Origin: Clostridiales bacterium
GTDB taxonomy: Bacteria; Bacillota; Clostridia; Christensenellales; Aristaeellaceae
NCBI GenBank assembly: GCA_015056205.1
Contig: SVGS01000006.1
Location: 62,001 to 126,000, forward strand
Length of the DNA: 64,000 nt
Reading direction: 5' to 3'
Positions 8,524 through 17,742 of this stretch are shown here, in pieces. Each line of letters opens with the position of its first letter. The first letter of the stretch is position 1. The translations under genes and the position numbers were made by a program. The notes under the pieces are model-generated. The model ran no database searches, was not told where the DNA came from, and saw nothing but the letters and a program-made list of their open reading frames with translations.

Positions 8524-9327
8524 ATGAACGACGACCGGTTTGAACTGACCGTGCTGGGAACACGGGGATCGATGGCGGTATCAGGGCCTGAGTACGCGCT
8601 TTTCGGCGGCGCCACCTCCTGTTATATGATCCGGGCCGGGCAGGAAACGATTTTTCTGGACGGAGGCAGCGGGCTGGCCTGCGCGCAGGCGGATTTTCCG
8701 AATCCGCCGGTGATTTTTCTGAGCCATCTGCATCTGGATCATCTGATGGGGCTGGGAATGTATTCCCGGCTGTCCGCGCGCGGAAAACAGACGGATATCG
8801 TTGTCCCCGTGCAGGAAGGAGAGGATCCGGCCGCGCTGCTGGACGGTTTGTATTCCCCGCCTTACTGGCCGCTGAAGCTGACGCAGTATGCGGGGGATGT
8901 CCGGATCGTTCCGCTGCGGCTGCCGGTGTCCGTCGGGGATGTGCTTGTGGAAGGGCTGCTGGGCCGTCATCCGGGGGACTGCGAGATCTTCCGGATCTCC
9001 TGGCGGGGGCGGTCTCTGGTGTATATGACGGACTATGAGCCCGGAGAGCTGACGGAAGAGGAAGCCGTCGCCTTTGCGAAGGGAACGGACTGGCTTCTGT
9101 ACGATGGACAGTATACGGAGCAGGAGTACCCGCGGAAAAAAGGATTCGGCCATTCCACGGCGGAGGGCGGCCTTCGTTTTATGCGGGAATGCGGCGCCGG
9201 CCACCTGCTGATTATCCATCATGACCCGCTCAGCTCGGACGAGGAGCTGCTGCGGCGGGAAGCTTCCCTGGGGCGGCCGGAAATCCGTTACGCACGGCAG
9301 GGAGAAGTGATCCGGATCGATACCTGA
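8524..9327 (+). CDS. Metallo-beta-lactamase-fold hydrolase
   Basis: A 267-residue cytosolic metal-dependent hydrolase. The zinc motif is SHLHLDHLMG (His68, His70, Asp72, His73); later ligands are probably the Asp in YMTDYEPGE and the His pairs in FGHST and IIHHDP. A DGGSG motif precedes the first ligand set. The layout is that of phosphodiesterase or RNase-Z-like members rather than of lactamases. The ATG at 8524 is preferred over one 72 bases upstream, because the upstream stretch overlaps the divergent promoter and is atypical for the family. It lies 70 bases before the sugar kinase in the same direction. Confidence 0.85.
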   Translation: MNDDRFELTVLGTRGSMAVSGPEYALFGGATSCYMIRAGQETIFLDGGSGLACAQADFPNPPVIFLSHLHLDHLMGLGMYSRLSARGKQTDIVVPVQEGEDPAALLDGLYSPPYWPLKLTQYAGDVRIVPLRLPVSVGDVLVEGLLGRHPGDCEIFRISWRGRSLVYMTDYEPGELTEEEAVAFAKGTDWLLYDGQYTEQEYPRKKGFGHSTAEGGLRFMRECGAGHLLIIHHDPLSSDEELLRREASLGRPEIRYARQGEVIRIDT

Positions 9328-9397
9328 TCCGGAGACAGACGGAGGGACAGGCGGGCGGAAAGCGTCCGCCCGGAAATACACAGAGGAGGGACTTCGG

Positions 9398-10483
9398 ATG
9401 GAACACGGAAATCCGCTGCTGAAAAAGAACTCGGGAAAGAAATTTATCACCATGGGGGAGATCATGCTTCGGCTGACGCCTCCGAATTATGATAAAATCC
9501 GCATGACCAATTCCTTCGAAGCCTCCTACGGCGGCAGCGAGGCGAATATCGCGCTGGCGCTGGCCAGCCTCGGGGTGGATGCCACCTTCTTTACGGTGGT
9601 GCCGAACAATTCCCTGGGAAAAAGCGCGATCCGCAGCCTGCGGTCCGGCGATGTGCACTGCACTCCGGTGATTCTTTCCACTCCGGAACAGACGCCGACC
9701 CACCGCCTGGGAACGTATTATCTGGAAACCGGCTTCGGCATCCGGGCCAGCAAGGTAATCTATGACCGGAAGCATTCCGCGCTGACGGAGTATGATTTTT
9801 CGGATTATGATCTGAAGGATCTGCTGAGCGAGTTTGACTGGCTGCATCTTTCCGGAATTACTCCGGCGCTGTCACCTTCCTGCGCCGATCTGATCCTGGA
9901 TATGCTCAGAACCGCGAAGGAGCTGGGGCTGACGGTTTCCTTTGACGGAAATTTCCGCTCCGCCCTGTGGACCTGGGAGGAAGCGAGAGATTACTGTACC
10001 CGCTGCCTGCCCTATGTGGATGTGCTGCTGGGGATCGAACCCTATCATCTGTGGAAGGACGAGGAGGATCACAGCAAGGGAGACTGGAAGGACGGCGTGC
10101 CGCTGCAGCCGGAATATGAGCAGCAGGATGAGGTCTTTCAGCAGTTTGTCCGGCGCTATCCCAATCTGAAGTGCATTGCCCGCCATGTGCGGTATGCCCA
10201 TTCCGGATCGGAAAACAGCCTGAAGGCGTTTATGTGGTATGAGGGCCATACCTTTGAGAGCAAACAGTTCACCTTTACCATTCTGGACCGGGTCGGCGGC
10301 GGCGATGCTTTTGCTTCCGGCCTGATCTACGCGATGATGAAGGAGGATAAGCCGATGGATATCCTGAATTTCGCCGTCGCGTCCTCCGTCATCAAGCATA
10401 CGATTCACGGGGACGCAAACATAACGGATGACGCTTCCGTCATCCGCAATCTGATGAATATGAATTATGATATCAAGCGGTAA
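9398..10483 (+). CDS. kdgK: PfkB-family sugar kinase, likely 2-dehydro-3-deoxygluconokinase
   Basis: Phosphorylates a sugar or sugar acid with ATP; the best guess is 2-keto-3-deoxygluconate, which would feed the Entner-Doudoroff-type breakdown of uronates. The N-terminal segment FITMGEIMLRLTPP and substrate loop YGGSEANIALALASLG are typical of KdgK. The C-terminal PfkB signature DRVGGGDAFASG carries catalytic Asp303. At 361 residues it is slightly longer than usual, because of a charged insertion near residues 215-240 (LWKDEEDHSKGDWKDG). A GGAGGG site lies about 10 bases before the ATG. No aldolase partner is seen in this window. Confidence 0.83.
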   Translation: MEHGNPLLKKNSGKKFITMGEIMLRLTPPNYDKIRMTNSFEASYGGSEANIALALASLGVDATFFTVVPNNSLGKSAIRSLRSGDVHCTPVILSTPEQTPTHRLGTYYLETGFGIRASKVIYDRKHSALTEYDFSDYDLKDLLSEFDWLHLSGITPALSPSCADLILDMLRTAKELGLTVSFDGNFRSALWTWEEARDYCTRCLPYVDVLLGIEPYHLWKDEEDHSKGDWKDGVPLQPEYEQQDEVFQQFVRRYPNLKCIARHVRYAHSGSENSLKAFMWYEGHTFESKQFTFTILDRVGGGDAFASGLIYAMMKEDKPMDILNFAVASSVIKHTIHGDANITDDASVIRNLMNMNYDIKR

Positions 10484-10507
10484 ACACGGACCGCCGGTCA
10501 GTCAGCT

Positions 10508-11866
10508 TCAGGGGCCGTCATGGACGGCTCTTTTTTCGCGGGCGCGGCGGGACAGAACTTTCTGCCAGGGCAGGCCCCAGGCCAGCATGCCGGTCCACCC
10601 GGCTATGCAGGCCACTCCCACGCCGCCGATGCCCATGGTGGGAACCAGCAGCAGGGTCAGAATCACCCGGATGGAGATCTGCGTCAGGGATCCGAGCAGC
10701 GAGCTCTTCATGGCGCCCACTCCCCGGTAGTACCCCTGCAGTCCGTTGGAAAGATGGGGCAGCCAGTAACAGAAACCGATGATATCGAAGTAATGGACTC
10801 CCAGGCTGATCATGACGTCCTCCGTCGTGAACAGGGACATGAGCGGACGGCGCAGGAGCAGAACCACCGCGCTGATACAGATTCCGGCCAGCAGCTCCAG
10901 CAGCATGCCCTTCCGGTAGCCCTCCTCCGTCCGGCCGTGATTGCCCGCGCCCTCATTCTGAGCGATGAAGGCGGTCATGGCGGAGGAGATGCTTCGCCCG
11001 GGCAGCAGGCCGATATCCTCGATTTTCCGTACGGCGCTGTAGGCGGCGGCCGCGGAAATGCCGAGGGTATTGACGCTGCCCTGGATAATGATGTTTCCGA
11101 TCGGCTGCGCGCACTGCTGCAGAGCGGTCAGGCTGCCGTAGGAAAGGGTTCTCCGGGCCAGTCTCCCGTTGATCCGCAGATGTTTCCAGGGAATGCGAAG
11201 CTCGGGAACATTGCGGTTGACGTGCCGGATGCACAGGAGGGCGCTGATGCCCTGAGCCGCGGCGGTGGCCAGCGCCGCGCCGAGAACGCCCAGATGGGCC
11301 CAGGCAACCAGCGCCAGGTCCAGCAGGATGTTGATCAGGCAGGAGACGATCAGAAACCGCACGGGAGTGCGGGCGTCCCCCACGCTGCGAAGCGCGGCGC
11401 CGTAGATATTGTAAAGGCAGGTGAAGGGCATCCCCAGGAAGATAATCCGCAGGTAGACGGATGCCTCATCCAGCGCTTCCGGCTGTACGTTCATCAGCCG
11501 GAAAATCGCCGGAGCCAGGGGAAGGCCGGCCGCCATCACGATGGCGGCGAAGATCAGCCCCAGGCTGAGGGTGGTTGCCATCTCTTCCCTCAGCCGTTCC
11601 AGATCCCTGGCGCCGAAGAAATTGCCCATCAGCACGGAGGCGCCGATGCATACGCCGGATACTCCCAGGATCAGAAGGTTCATGATCTGATCGCAGGTAC
11701 CCACCGCGGCCAGGCTGGTGCTTCCGGCGAAACGGCCGATGACGATGGTGTCAACCATGTTGTAGGAAAGCTGAAACAGATTCCCGAGCATCAGCGGGAT
11801 GGCGAATTGAATCAGCAGGTTCCGGATCCGGCCCTGGGTCAGATCGGTGGTATGACGGTGAGACAT
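10508..11866 (-). CDS. MATE-family efflux transporter
   Basis: A 452-residue integral membrane protein with about 12 hydrophobic segments in two related halves, as in multidrug and toxic-compound extrusion proteins. The first helix region has FAIPLMLGNLFQLSYNMVD, and the mid-protein contains the second inverted half. MATE proteins export cationic or amphipathic compounds against sodium or proton gradients. AGGAGA precedes the ATG at 11866. The stop of the upstream 1089-residue synthase fusion lies only 36 bases away in the same direction, so this exporter is probably cotranscribed with it and may carry its product. It is convergent with the kinase gene. Confidence 0.9.
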   Translation of the reverse strand: MSHRHTTDLTQGRIRNLLIQFAIPLMLGNLFQLSYNMVDTIVIGRFAGSTSLAAVGTCDQIMNLLILGVSGVCIGASVLMGNFFGARDLERLREEMATTLSLGLIFAAIVMAAGLPLAPAIFRLMNVQPEALDEASVYLRIIFLGMPFTCLYNIYGAALRSVGDARTPVRFLIVSCLINILLDLALVAWAHLGVLGAALATAAAQGISALLCIRHVNRNVPELRIPWKHLRINGRLARRTLSYGSLTALQQCAQPIGNIIIQGSVNTLGISAAAAYSAVRKIEDIGLLPGRSISSAMTAFIAQNEGAGNHGRTEEGYRKGMLLELLAGICISAVVLLLRRPLMSLFTTEDVMISLGVHYFDIIGFCYWLPHLSNGLQGYYRGVGAMKSSLLGSLTQISIRVILTLLLVPTMGIGGVGVACIAGWTGMLAWGLPWQKVLSRRAREKRAVHDGP

Positions 11867-11902
11867 CTTTTCTCCTGTAATGCGTCGGAGGGTTCAGTCG
11901 GG

Positions 11903-14900
11903 TCAGTCGTAGTTCCGCCGGGGCAGTTCGATTCCGAATTCACGGGCGGTCTGCTCCAGAATATCCAGCGCGCGTTCAATCTGCTCCGGCTTATGCTCGC
12001 TGATGACGCAGAAACGAAGCCGGGCTTTGCCCTTGGGCACCGCCGGGTACATGGCCGGCGGTACGCTGACCCCGCGCTTTTTCAGTTCGTTGGACAGAAG
12101 CCAGGCATCCTCGTCCTTGCCGACCAGAACGGGCAGCACGGCCGTCTCTCCAGCCAGGCAGATGTCCAGATGGCGGCGCCGGGCGCTGTCCGCGAAGGAA
12201 CGGATGGCGGTGCGCAGATGCTCCATGATTTCGGGATGGGAACGCAGGGTCCGGATGGCGGCCAGTGAACCCGCGGCCAGGGCGGGAGAAATGCCCACGG
12301 AGAAGACGAATCCCGGCATGTTATACCGCAGGTAGTCGATCAGGCACTTTTTCCCGGCCAGATATCCGCCGCAGGTGCCCAGTCCCTTGGACAGCGTGCC
12401 GTATTTGATGTCGATATCGCTGCCGTCCAGTCCGAAATATTCATCCACGCCGCCGCCGGTTTTGCCGATGACGCAGGCGCTGTGGGCTTCGTCCACCATC
12501 AGGAAACAGCCGTATTCCTTTTTGATCCGGACGAAATCGGGAACCGGAGCGATGTCTCCGTCCATGCTGTAGGCGCCTTCAATGACGATCAGAACCTTTT
12601 CATAGAAGGCCCGCTGATTCTTCAGGATCGTTTCAAGAGCTTTCGGATCGCTGTGCGGGAAGGGCCGGGAGGTCGCGTCGCTCAGTTTGCAGCCCTGCTC
12701 GATGGAATTATGCGCCAGCGCGTCGTACAGAATCAGATCCTTTTTGCCGCAGAAATTGCCGACGAAGGTGACGTTGGTGGAATGGCCGCCGACGCATACA
12801 ATGGCGTCCTCCGTGTGCTTCCAGTCGGCGATTTCGGCTTCCAGCTCCTTGTGGACCATCTTTTCGCCGGCCAGCAGGCGGCTTCCGCTGGCGCTGGTTC
12901 CGTATTTGTCGATTGCGGCCTTGGCGGCATCCTTGACCTCTTTCCGGCCGCTCATTCCGATGTAGTTGTAGCTGCCGAATTCCAGAATCTCCTTGCCGTC
13001 CACAATTCCGGTGTCGAGCAGGGGGGATTCATGAGCGACAAAGTAGGGATTGTCTCCTTTTCCGACCAGGGTGTTCTGCCGTTCGACGAAGTGCAGGTAT
13101 TCCGGCGTGTCTTCAAAGCGGGTGATGGGCCGTACGGCCACCCGCTCCGCGGTCCGGCTTTCCGGCAGCGGGCCCTTCAGCAGCGCTTCAACGACCTGGG
13201 CCATTCCGTTCACCGTGGCGCACTGGCCGTACTCTTCGGCGGGAATGGTGATTCCCCATTCCTCTTCCGCCCGCAGGGCCATGGAGAGCACCTGCAGGCT
13301 GTCTCCCTGCAGATCCTCGATAAAGTGCGCGTTGTCGTCGATGTCCCGCTCGGACAGCTCCAGCGCCTCCGCGTACAGCGCCCGGACCTTCTTCCGGATT
13401 TCCTCGCTTACAGCGGTCGGATTGTTCTTTCCTCCAGAAGCGGCGATTTCGGCTCCGGCGCTGCGTTCATGCAGATCCAGCTCCCGGTAAACCAGTTCCT
13501 TTTCTTCATAGAGGCGCTTCAGTTCGATCCGCTTGACCTTGATCCCGCTGACCAGCGGCAGGGCGGAAGACGTCACCAGCGCCCGGTCCAGCTGTGTATA
13601 CAGAGGGAGTCGGCTGTTGGCGTCCGCGACCTGGGCGGCCAGGGTATCCAGATAGGCCTGGTCGGTATAGTTTTCTCCCACATTCATGACCAGCACAATA
13701 TCTTCATTGTTGTCCCGGCGGTTTCTCCGGAAGCCGACCACGCAGAGCTGCTCCACCCCTTTCAGGGAGGCGAAGGCGTCCTCCATATCGTCCGGATAGA
13801 CGTTTTCCCCGGATTCATTGATGATGACATCCTTCAGACGGCCTTTGATATAGATCCGGCCGCTGCTGTCCATCTCGGCGATGTCTCCCGTAGGATACCA
13901 TCCTCCGTCCAGCGTGTCGGGCGGAAGCAGGGCCCCGGAAACCAGGCGGCCGGAGTGAATGCCGGGTCCGCGGACCTGCAGCTCTCCGCTGCGGCCGTTT
14001 TCGCCCGACGGGGCGATCCGGTATTCCGCGGTGCCCAGGGCCGTTCCTACGGAACCGTTCAGCCGGTAGTTCAGGCTCATGGCGTTTTCAAATCCGTTGA
14101 TGGCGGTTTCGGTCATGCCATAGCCCACGACGGTATAATATCCCAGCGCGTTCAGGGTTTTCAGGGTTTCCGCCGGGGCGTGGCTTCCGCCGAGAATCAG
14201 CACCTCCAGCTCCGTTCCCAGCAGGTTCTGATTGACCTTGGCAAAAACCTTTTTCTCCGCCCAGTTCAGAGCCCGGCCGGGCGCGATTCGCTGCAGTCCC
14301 AGGCTCAGACCGCTCATCAGGCGGAACTGGGTCTGCCTGCCGGCTGATTCTTTTTTCAGACTGCGCTGCAGGGATTTGACCAGGCTGTTTCCGACCAGCG
14401 GCACGACCACGGTCATGTGAGGCGGAAAGCGGCGGCAGACTTTCTGGATGGAGGACGGGGTCCGGTCCGGCAGATAGACGCAGCTCATTCCCATAAAATG
14501 GGCCCAGATCACGCAGGCCATGAAGCCGAGCACGTGATGGAAGGGCAGGAAGCAGAGCATCCGGCGGCCGGTATTGTCTGTACCGATAATGCGTGTGTTA
14601 TTCCGGTGCACGGCGAGGGATTTCAGCGCCTGCTCGCAGACCGCTTCACCGCTGTAGGCAAAAATACGGCTGCGGCCGGTGGTTCCGCTCGTGCACATGG
14701 CGACGTATTCTCCCCAGACGGGGGTGAAACCGATAATCCGGGGAGCTTCCGTCACGGTTTTGTAGTCGATCTGGCGTACGTTTCCGGCCAAAGCCCGCGG
14801 CTTCCGGGTGATGATGACCCGGCAGCCGGCTTCATCCAGCAGGCTCTGCAGCTGCCCGTCCTGGGCGGCCGCGTCCAGCAGCAGAGCGTTATGCCCGGAA

Positions 14901-15172
14901 CGCATGATGCCCCAGAACAGGGAAGGCCATTCATAGCAGGTATCCACGGCAACGGCAATCCAGCCACCGTCGGGCGCCTGCGAATTCAGGCAGGCGGCAT
15001 AATCGTCGGCCCGCCGGGCCATTTCCGCGTAGGAACGGCTCATTTCCTGATCTCCGTTCAGCCACAGGGCGGCCGGTAATTCTCCGTAATCGCGGAGAAT
15101 GGAGAACAGTTCCTCCAGTGTTTTGTTGGCTTCCAGACGGGCGCTGACGCTCAGGGCGTCCATGTTCCTCAT
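11903..15172 (-). CDS. Trifunctional AMP-ligase / acyl carrier protein / alpha-oxoamine synthase fusion
   Basis: A single 1089-residue protein with three domains. Residues about 10-570 are an adenylate-forming ligase: TSGTTGRSR (161-169), GYGMTET (350-356), GRLKDVI (445-451) and the C-terminal SGIKVKR lysine. Residues about 590-665 are an acyl carrier domain with the phosphopantetheine attachment Ser625 in GDSLQ. Residues about 700-1085 are a PLP-dependent alpha-oxoamine synthase (BioF/serine-palmitoyltransferase family): DALAHNSIEQG, VDEAHS and the Schiff-base Lys929 in GTLSKGLG. The predicted chemistry is activation of a carboxylic, probably fatty, acid, transfer to the carrier, then decarboxylative condensation with an amino acid to give an alpha-aminoketone. 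The start is set by GGAAGGAGG at 15181-15189 on the minus strand. The substrate and amino acid are not known. Confidence 0.9.
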   Translation of the reverse strand: MRNMDALSVSARLEANKTLEELFSILRDYGELPAALWLNGDQEMSRSYAEMARRADDYAACLNSQAPDGGWIAVAVDTCYEWPSLFWGIMRSGHNALLLDAAAQDGQLQSLLDEAGCRVIITRKPRALAGNVRQIDYKTVTEAPRIIGFTPVWGEYVAMCTSGTTGRSRIFAYSGEAVCEQALKSLAVHRNNTRIIGTDNTGRRMLCFLPFHHVLGFMACVIWAHFMGMSCVYLPDRTPSSIQKVCRRFPPHMTVVVPLVGNSLVKSLQRSLKKESAGRQTQFRLMSGLSLGLQRIAPGRALNWAEKKVFAKVNQNLLGTELEVLILGGSHAPAETLKTLNALGYYTVVGYGMTETAINGFENAMSLNYRLNGSVGTALGTAEYRIAPSGENGRSGELQVRGPGIHSGRLVSGALLPPDTLDGGWYPTGDIAEMDSSGRIYIKGRLKDVIINESGENVYPDDMEDAFASLKGVEQLCVVGFRRNRRDNNEDIVLVMNVGENYTDQAYLDTLAAQVADANSRLPLYTQLDRALVTSSALPLVSGIKVKRIELKRLYEEKELVYRELDLHERSAGAEIAASGGKNNPTAVSEEIRKKVRALYAEALELSERDIDDNAHFIEDLQGDSLQVLSMALRAEEEWGITIPAEEYGQCATVNGMAQVVEALLKGPLPESRTAERVAVRPITRFEDTPEYLHFVERQNTLVGKGDNPYFVAHESPLLDTGIVDGKEILEFGSYNYIGMSGRKEVKDAAKAAIDKYGTSASGSRLLAGEKMVHKELEAEIADWKHTEDAIVCVGGHSTNVTFVGNFCGKKDLILYDALAHNSIEQGCKLSDATSRPFPHSDPKALETILKNQRAFYEKVLIVIEGAYSMDGDIAPVPDFVRIKKEYGCFLMVDEAHSACVIGKTGGGVDEYFGLDGSDIDIKYGTLSKGLGTCGGYLAGKKCLIDYLRYNMPGFVFSVGISPALAAGSLAAIRTLRSHPEIMEHLRTAIRSFADSARRRHLDICLAGETAVLPVLVGKDEDAWLLSNELKKRGVSVPPAMYPAVPKGKARLRFCVISEHKPEQIERALDILEQTAREFGIELPRRNYD

Positions 15173-15266
15173 TGAGGCCTCCTTCCTTTGTGCAGACCCG
15201 GCCGGAAGAAATAAAAAAATAATAATAACGGATAAATGACCCACCGGCCGGCAGGCACATCAACAC

Positions 15267-15275
15267 ATTATAGCA
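15267..15275 (-). promoter_or_regulatory. Extended -10 promoter for the synthase-exporter pair
   Basis: On the minus strand TGC followed by TATAAT (15272-15267). The -35 region is poor and T-rich, which is common for extended -10 promoters. The leader is about 95 bases. The rest of the 15173-15479 gap holds this promoter, an AT-rich stretch and the divergent glucosidase promoter; no gene is seen in it. Confidence 0.55.
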
Positions 15276-15417
15276 CAGGGGAAATGAAAAAACATCCATT
15301 TGCCGAATCTTTTCCCTGCTTCGCGGCGAAAAGTTCGGCCTTTTCTTTTTTCAGCCGGCGGCGGACAGCCGCGGCGCTTCCGGATCCTGATGAAGCAAAT
15401 CAGTTGGATCCGGTAAA

Positions 15418-15446
15418 TTTACAAACAGCCGTTATTATGGTATAGT
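15418..15446 (+). promoter_or_regulatory. Vegetative promoter for the GH3 glucosidase
   Basis: TTTACA (15418-15423), a 17-base spacer and TATAGT (15441-15446), about 30 bases before the start codon. Confidence 0.75.
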
Positions 15447-15479
15447 CATGACAGCAATCTCGAAGAAGGGGTGCTCACC

Positions 15480-17645
15480 ATGACAACGGAAAAGCTTCAG
15501 GCGCTGCTGGACAGTATGACAATCAGGGAAAAAGTCGGTCAGCTGGTGCAATGCAACGCGGGCCAGTTTATTCAGAACGACATGGAAATTACCGGCCCGG
15601 AGGGGGAGATGCTTCCCGCGGAGGATCTGAACCGGGTGATGGGCAGCGTGCTGACCTTTGAGGATGCCGCTCAGGCCAAAGCGCTTCAGGAAAGGCATCT
15701 CGCGGCGGATCCGAAAAAGATCCCGCTGCTCCTGATGCTGGACGTGATTCACGGGCTGCGGACGACCTATCCGATCCCGCTGGCGATGGGCTGTTCTTTT
15801 GATGATGATCTGATGGCGGAGTGTGCGGATATGGCCAGGAAGGAGTCGGCCGCCTGCGGGGTCCATGTGACCTTCAACCCGATGGTGGATACCGCCCGGG
15901 ACGCGCGCTGGGGCCGGATTCTCGAGACCAGCTCCGAAGAGCCCCTGCTGAACAGCCGCATGGGCGCGGCTGTGGTGAGAGCGACGCAGGGGGAGGATCT
16001 GAGCCGCCCGGAAAACGTGGCCTGCTGTGTCAAGCATTTTGCCGCTTACGGCGCTCCGGAAGGCGGAAGAGACTACAATACGGTGGATCTGTCGGAGCGG
16101 ACGCTGCGGGAGGTCTATCTTCCCGCGTATAAGGCCTGCCTGGATGCCGGCGCCCGGCTGATCATGCCCTCCTTTAACGCGCTGAACGGCATCCCCTCCG
16201 TGGCGAACCGGTGGCTGATGAACCGGGTACTGCGGGAGGAATGGGGCTTCAAGGGGGTCGTGATCAGCGACTATAACGCGGTGGGCGAACTGGTGGCGCA
16301 CGGCGTGGCGGAAAATCTGAAGGACGCGGTGAGGCTTTCCATGCTGGCCGGCTGCGATATTGATATGGTTCGGAACGCCTATTACCTGCATCTGGAAGAT
16401 CTGGTGCGGGACGGGGTTGTGCCGGAGGAAATGCTGGACCGGGCGGTGATGCGGGTCCTGAAGCTGAAAAACGAGCTGGGGCTGTTTGAAAACCCCTGGC
16501 ACGGCGCGGATGAGGAAGCGGAAAAGAAGCTGTATCTGTGCCCTGCTCACCGTGAAATTGCCCGCCGGGCCGCGGAGGAAAGCGCGGTTCTGCTGAAAAA
16601 CGAAGGGATTCTTCCGCTGAGCGACCGGATCCGGAAAGCGGCGCTGATCGGGCCCTTTGCGGATGAACGGCATCTGGTGGGTTTCTGGAGCCGCCCCGGG
16701 GCCTGGAAGGACGCGGTTACGCTTCCCGAAGGCATTCGGGCGCTGCTGCCGGATCTGGAGCTGATCATTGAGAGAGGCTGCGGCGCGGAAATCGGAGATA
16801 CCGATGAGAGCGGGATCGACCGGGCGGTGGAGGCTGCCCGGAGCGCCGAAGCGGTGATTCTGGCGCTGGGCGAACCGGAGAACGACAGCGGAGAGGGCCG
16901 GAGCCGCGCGACGCTGACGCTTCCCGGCCCGCAGATGACCCTGGCCCGGCGGGTTCTGGCCGCCAACCCGAATACGGCGGTGATCCTTTTCAACGGCAGA
17001 CCGCTGGAGCTGACGGAACTCGATGCCCTGGCGCCGGCGATTCTGGAAATGTGGTATCCCGGAACGGAGGCGGGGAACGCGGCTGCCAGGCTGCTCTTCG
17101 GGCGGGCCAATCCCTGCGGAAAGCTCTCAGCCGGTATGCCCCGCAGCGTCGGACAGTATCCGATGCCCTATAACCGGATGAGTACCGGCCGGCCGAAGCC
17201 GCAGCCGGATTCGCAGGCTTTCCCCTTTACCAGCTGCTATCTGGATACGCCGAATCTGCCCCTGTATTCCTTTGGACACGGGCTGAGCTATACGACGTTT
17301 GCCTATGAGTCGCTGACGCTGGACCGGTCTGTCATGCGGCCGGAGGAATCCGTCCGGGTGACAATCCGGGTCCGGAACACCGGAGAGAGAGCCGGAAAGG
17401 AAGTTGTCCAGCTGTACCTGCGGGATCCGGTCGCTTCCGTTGTACGGCCGGTGCAGCAGCTGATCGATTACCGGAAGATCTCCCTGGAGCCGGATGAGGC
17501 GAAGGAGGTAACCTTCACCGTTACGGAAGAGCAGCTGCGCTTCTGGGATTTCGACTGCGCCTGGCATTCGGAACCCGGGACCTTTGAGCTCTCAACGGGT
17601 TACGCGGATCATCTGCTGCTGACCCAAACCTTTATCCTGCAATAA
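15480..17645 (+). CDS. Glycoside hydrolase family 3 beta-glucosidase
   Basis: A 721-residue cytosolic glycosidase without a signal peptide, so it should act on imported oligosaccharides. The GH3 N-terminal barrel (to about residue 330) carries the nucleophile Asp264 in VVISDYNAV. The second alpha/beta domain (about 350-570) holds GEGRSRATLTLPG and the LFNGRPLELTE strand. The C-terminal fibronectin-III-like domain (about 615-710) has VRNTGERAGKEVVQLYL. The ATG at 15480 is preferred to a GTG nine bases earlier, because AAGGGG is correctly spaced for the ATG. It follows its own promoter and ends at a strong terminator. Beta-xylosidase activity is an alternative. Confidence 0.93.
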   Translation: MTTEKLQALLDSMTIREKVGQLVQCNAGQFIQNDMEITGPEGEMLPAEDLNRVMGSVLTFEDAAQAKALQERHLAADPKKIPLLLMLDVIHGLRTTYPIPLAMGCSFDDDLMAECADMARKESAACGVHVTFNPMVDTARDARWGRILETSSEEPLLNSRMGAAVVRATQGEDLSRPENVACCVKHFAAYGAPEGGRDYNTVDLSERTLREVYLPAYKACLDAGARLIMPSFNALNGIPSVANRWLMNRVLREEWGFKGVVISDYNAVGELVAHGVAENLKDAVRLSMLAGCDIDMVRNAYYLHLEDLVRDGVVPEEMLDRAVMRVLKLKNELGLFENPWHGADEEAEKKLYLCPAHREIARRAAEESAVLLKNEGILPLSDRIRKAALIGPFADERHLVGFWSRPGAWKDAVTLPEGIRALLPDLELIIERGCGAEIGDTDESGIDRAVEAARSAEAVILALGEPENDSGEGRSRATLTLPGPQMTLARRVLAANPNTAVILFNGRPLELTELDALAPAILEMWYPGTEAGNAAARLLFGRANPCGKLSAGMPRSVGQYPMPYNRMSTGRPKPQPDSQAFPFTSCYLDTPNLPLYSFGHGLSYTTFAYESLTLDRSVMRPEESVRVTIRVRNTGERAGKEVVQLYLRDPVASVVRPVQQLIDYRKISLEPDEAKEVTFTVTEEQLRFWDFDCAWHSEPGTFELSTGYADHLLLTQTFILQ

Positions 17646-17690
17646 AAAAACCGGCAGGGCGGATGCCGCTGCCGGAAACAGATCAGAAAA

Positions 17691-17726
17691 GGCAGCCGGC
17701 GGATCGCCCGCCGGCTGCCTTCTTTT
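17691..17726. terminator. Bidirectional terminator between GH3 and aquaporin genes
   Basis: A GC-rich stem formed by GGCAGCCGGCG (17691-17701) and CGCCGGCTGCC (17709-17719) is followed by TTCTTTT. AAAA precedes the stem, so it also works for the minus-strand gene. A weaker GC-rich hairpin lies at about 17651-17675. Confidence 0.88.
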
Positions 17727-17742
17727 CAGAGAGCGGAAAGGA

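Noticed and set aside
12482-14347. 621-codon open frame on the plus strand inside the trifunctional synthase
   Set aside because: Antisense shadow of the ligase, carrier and PLP domains; no ribosome binding site and no recognisable fold.
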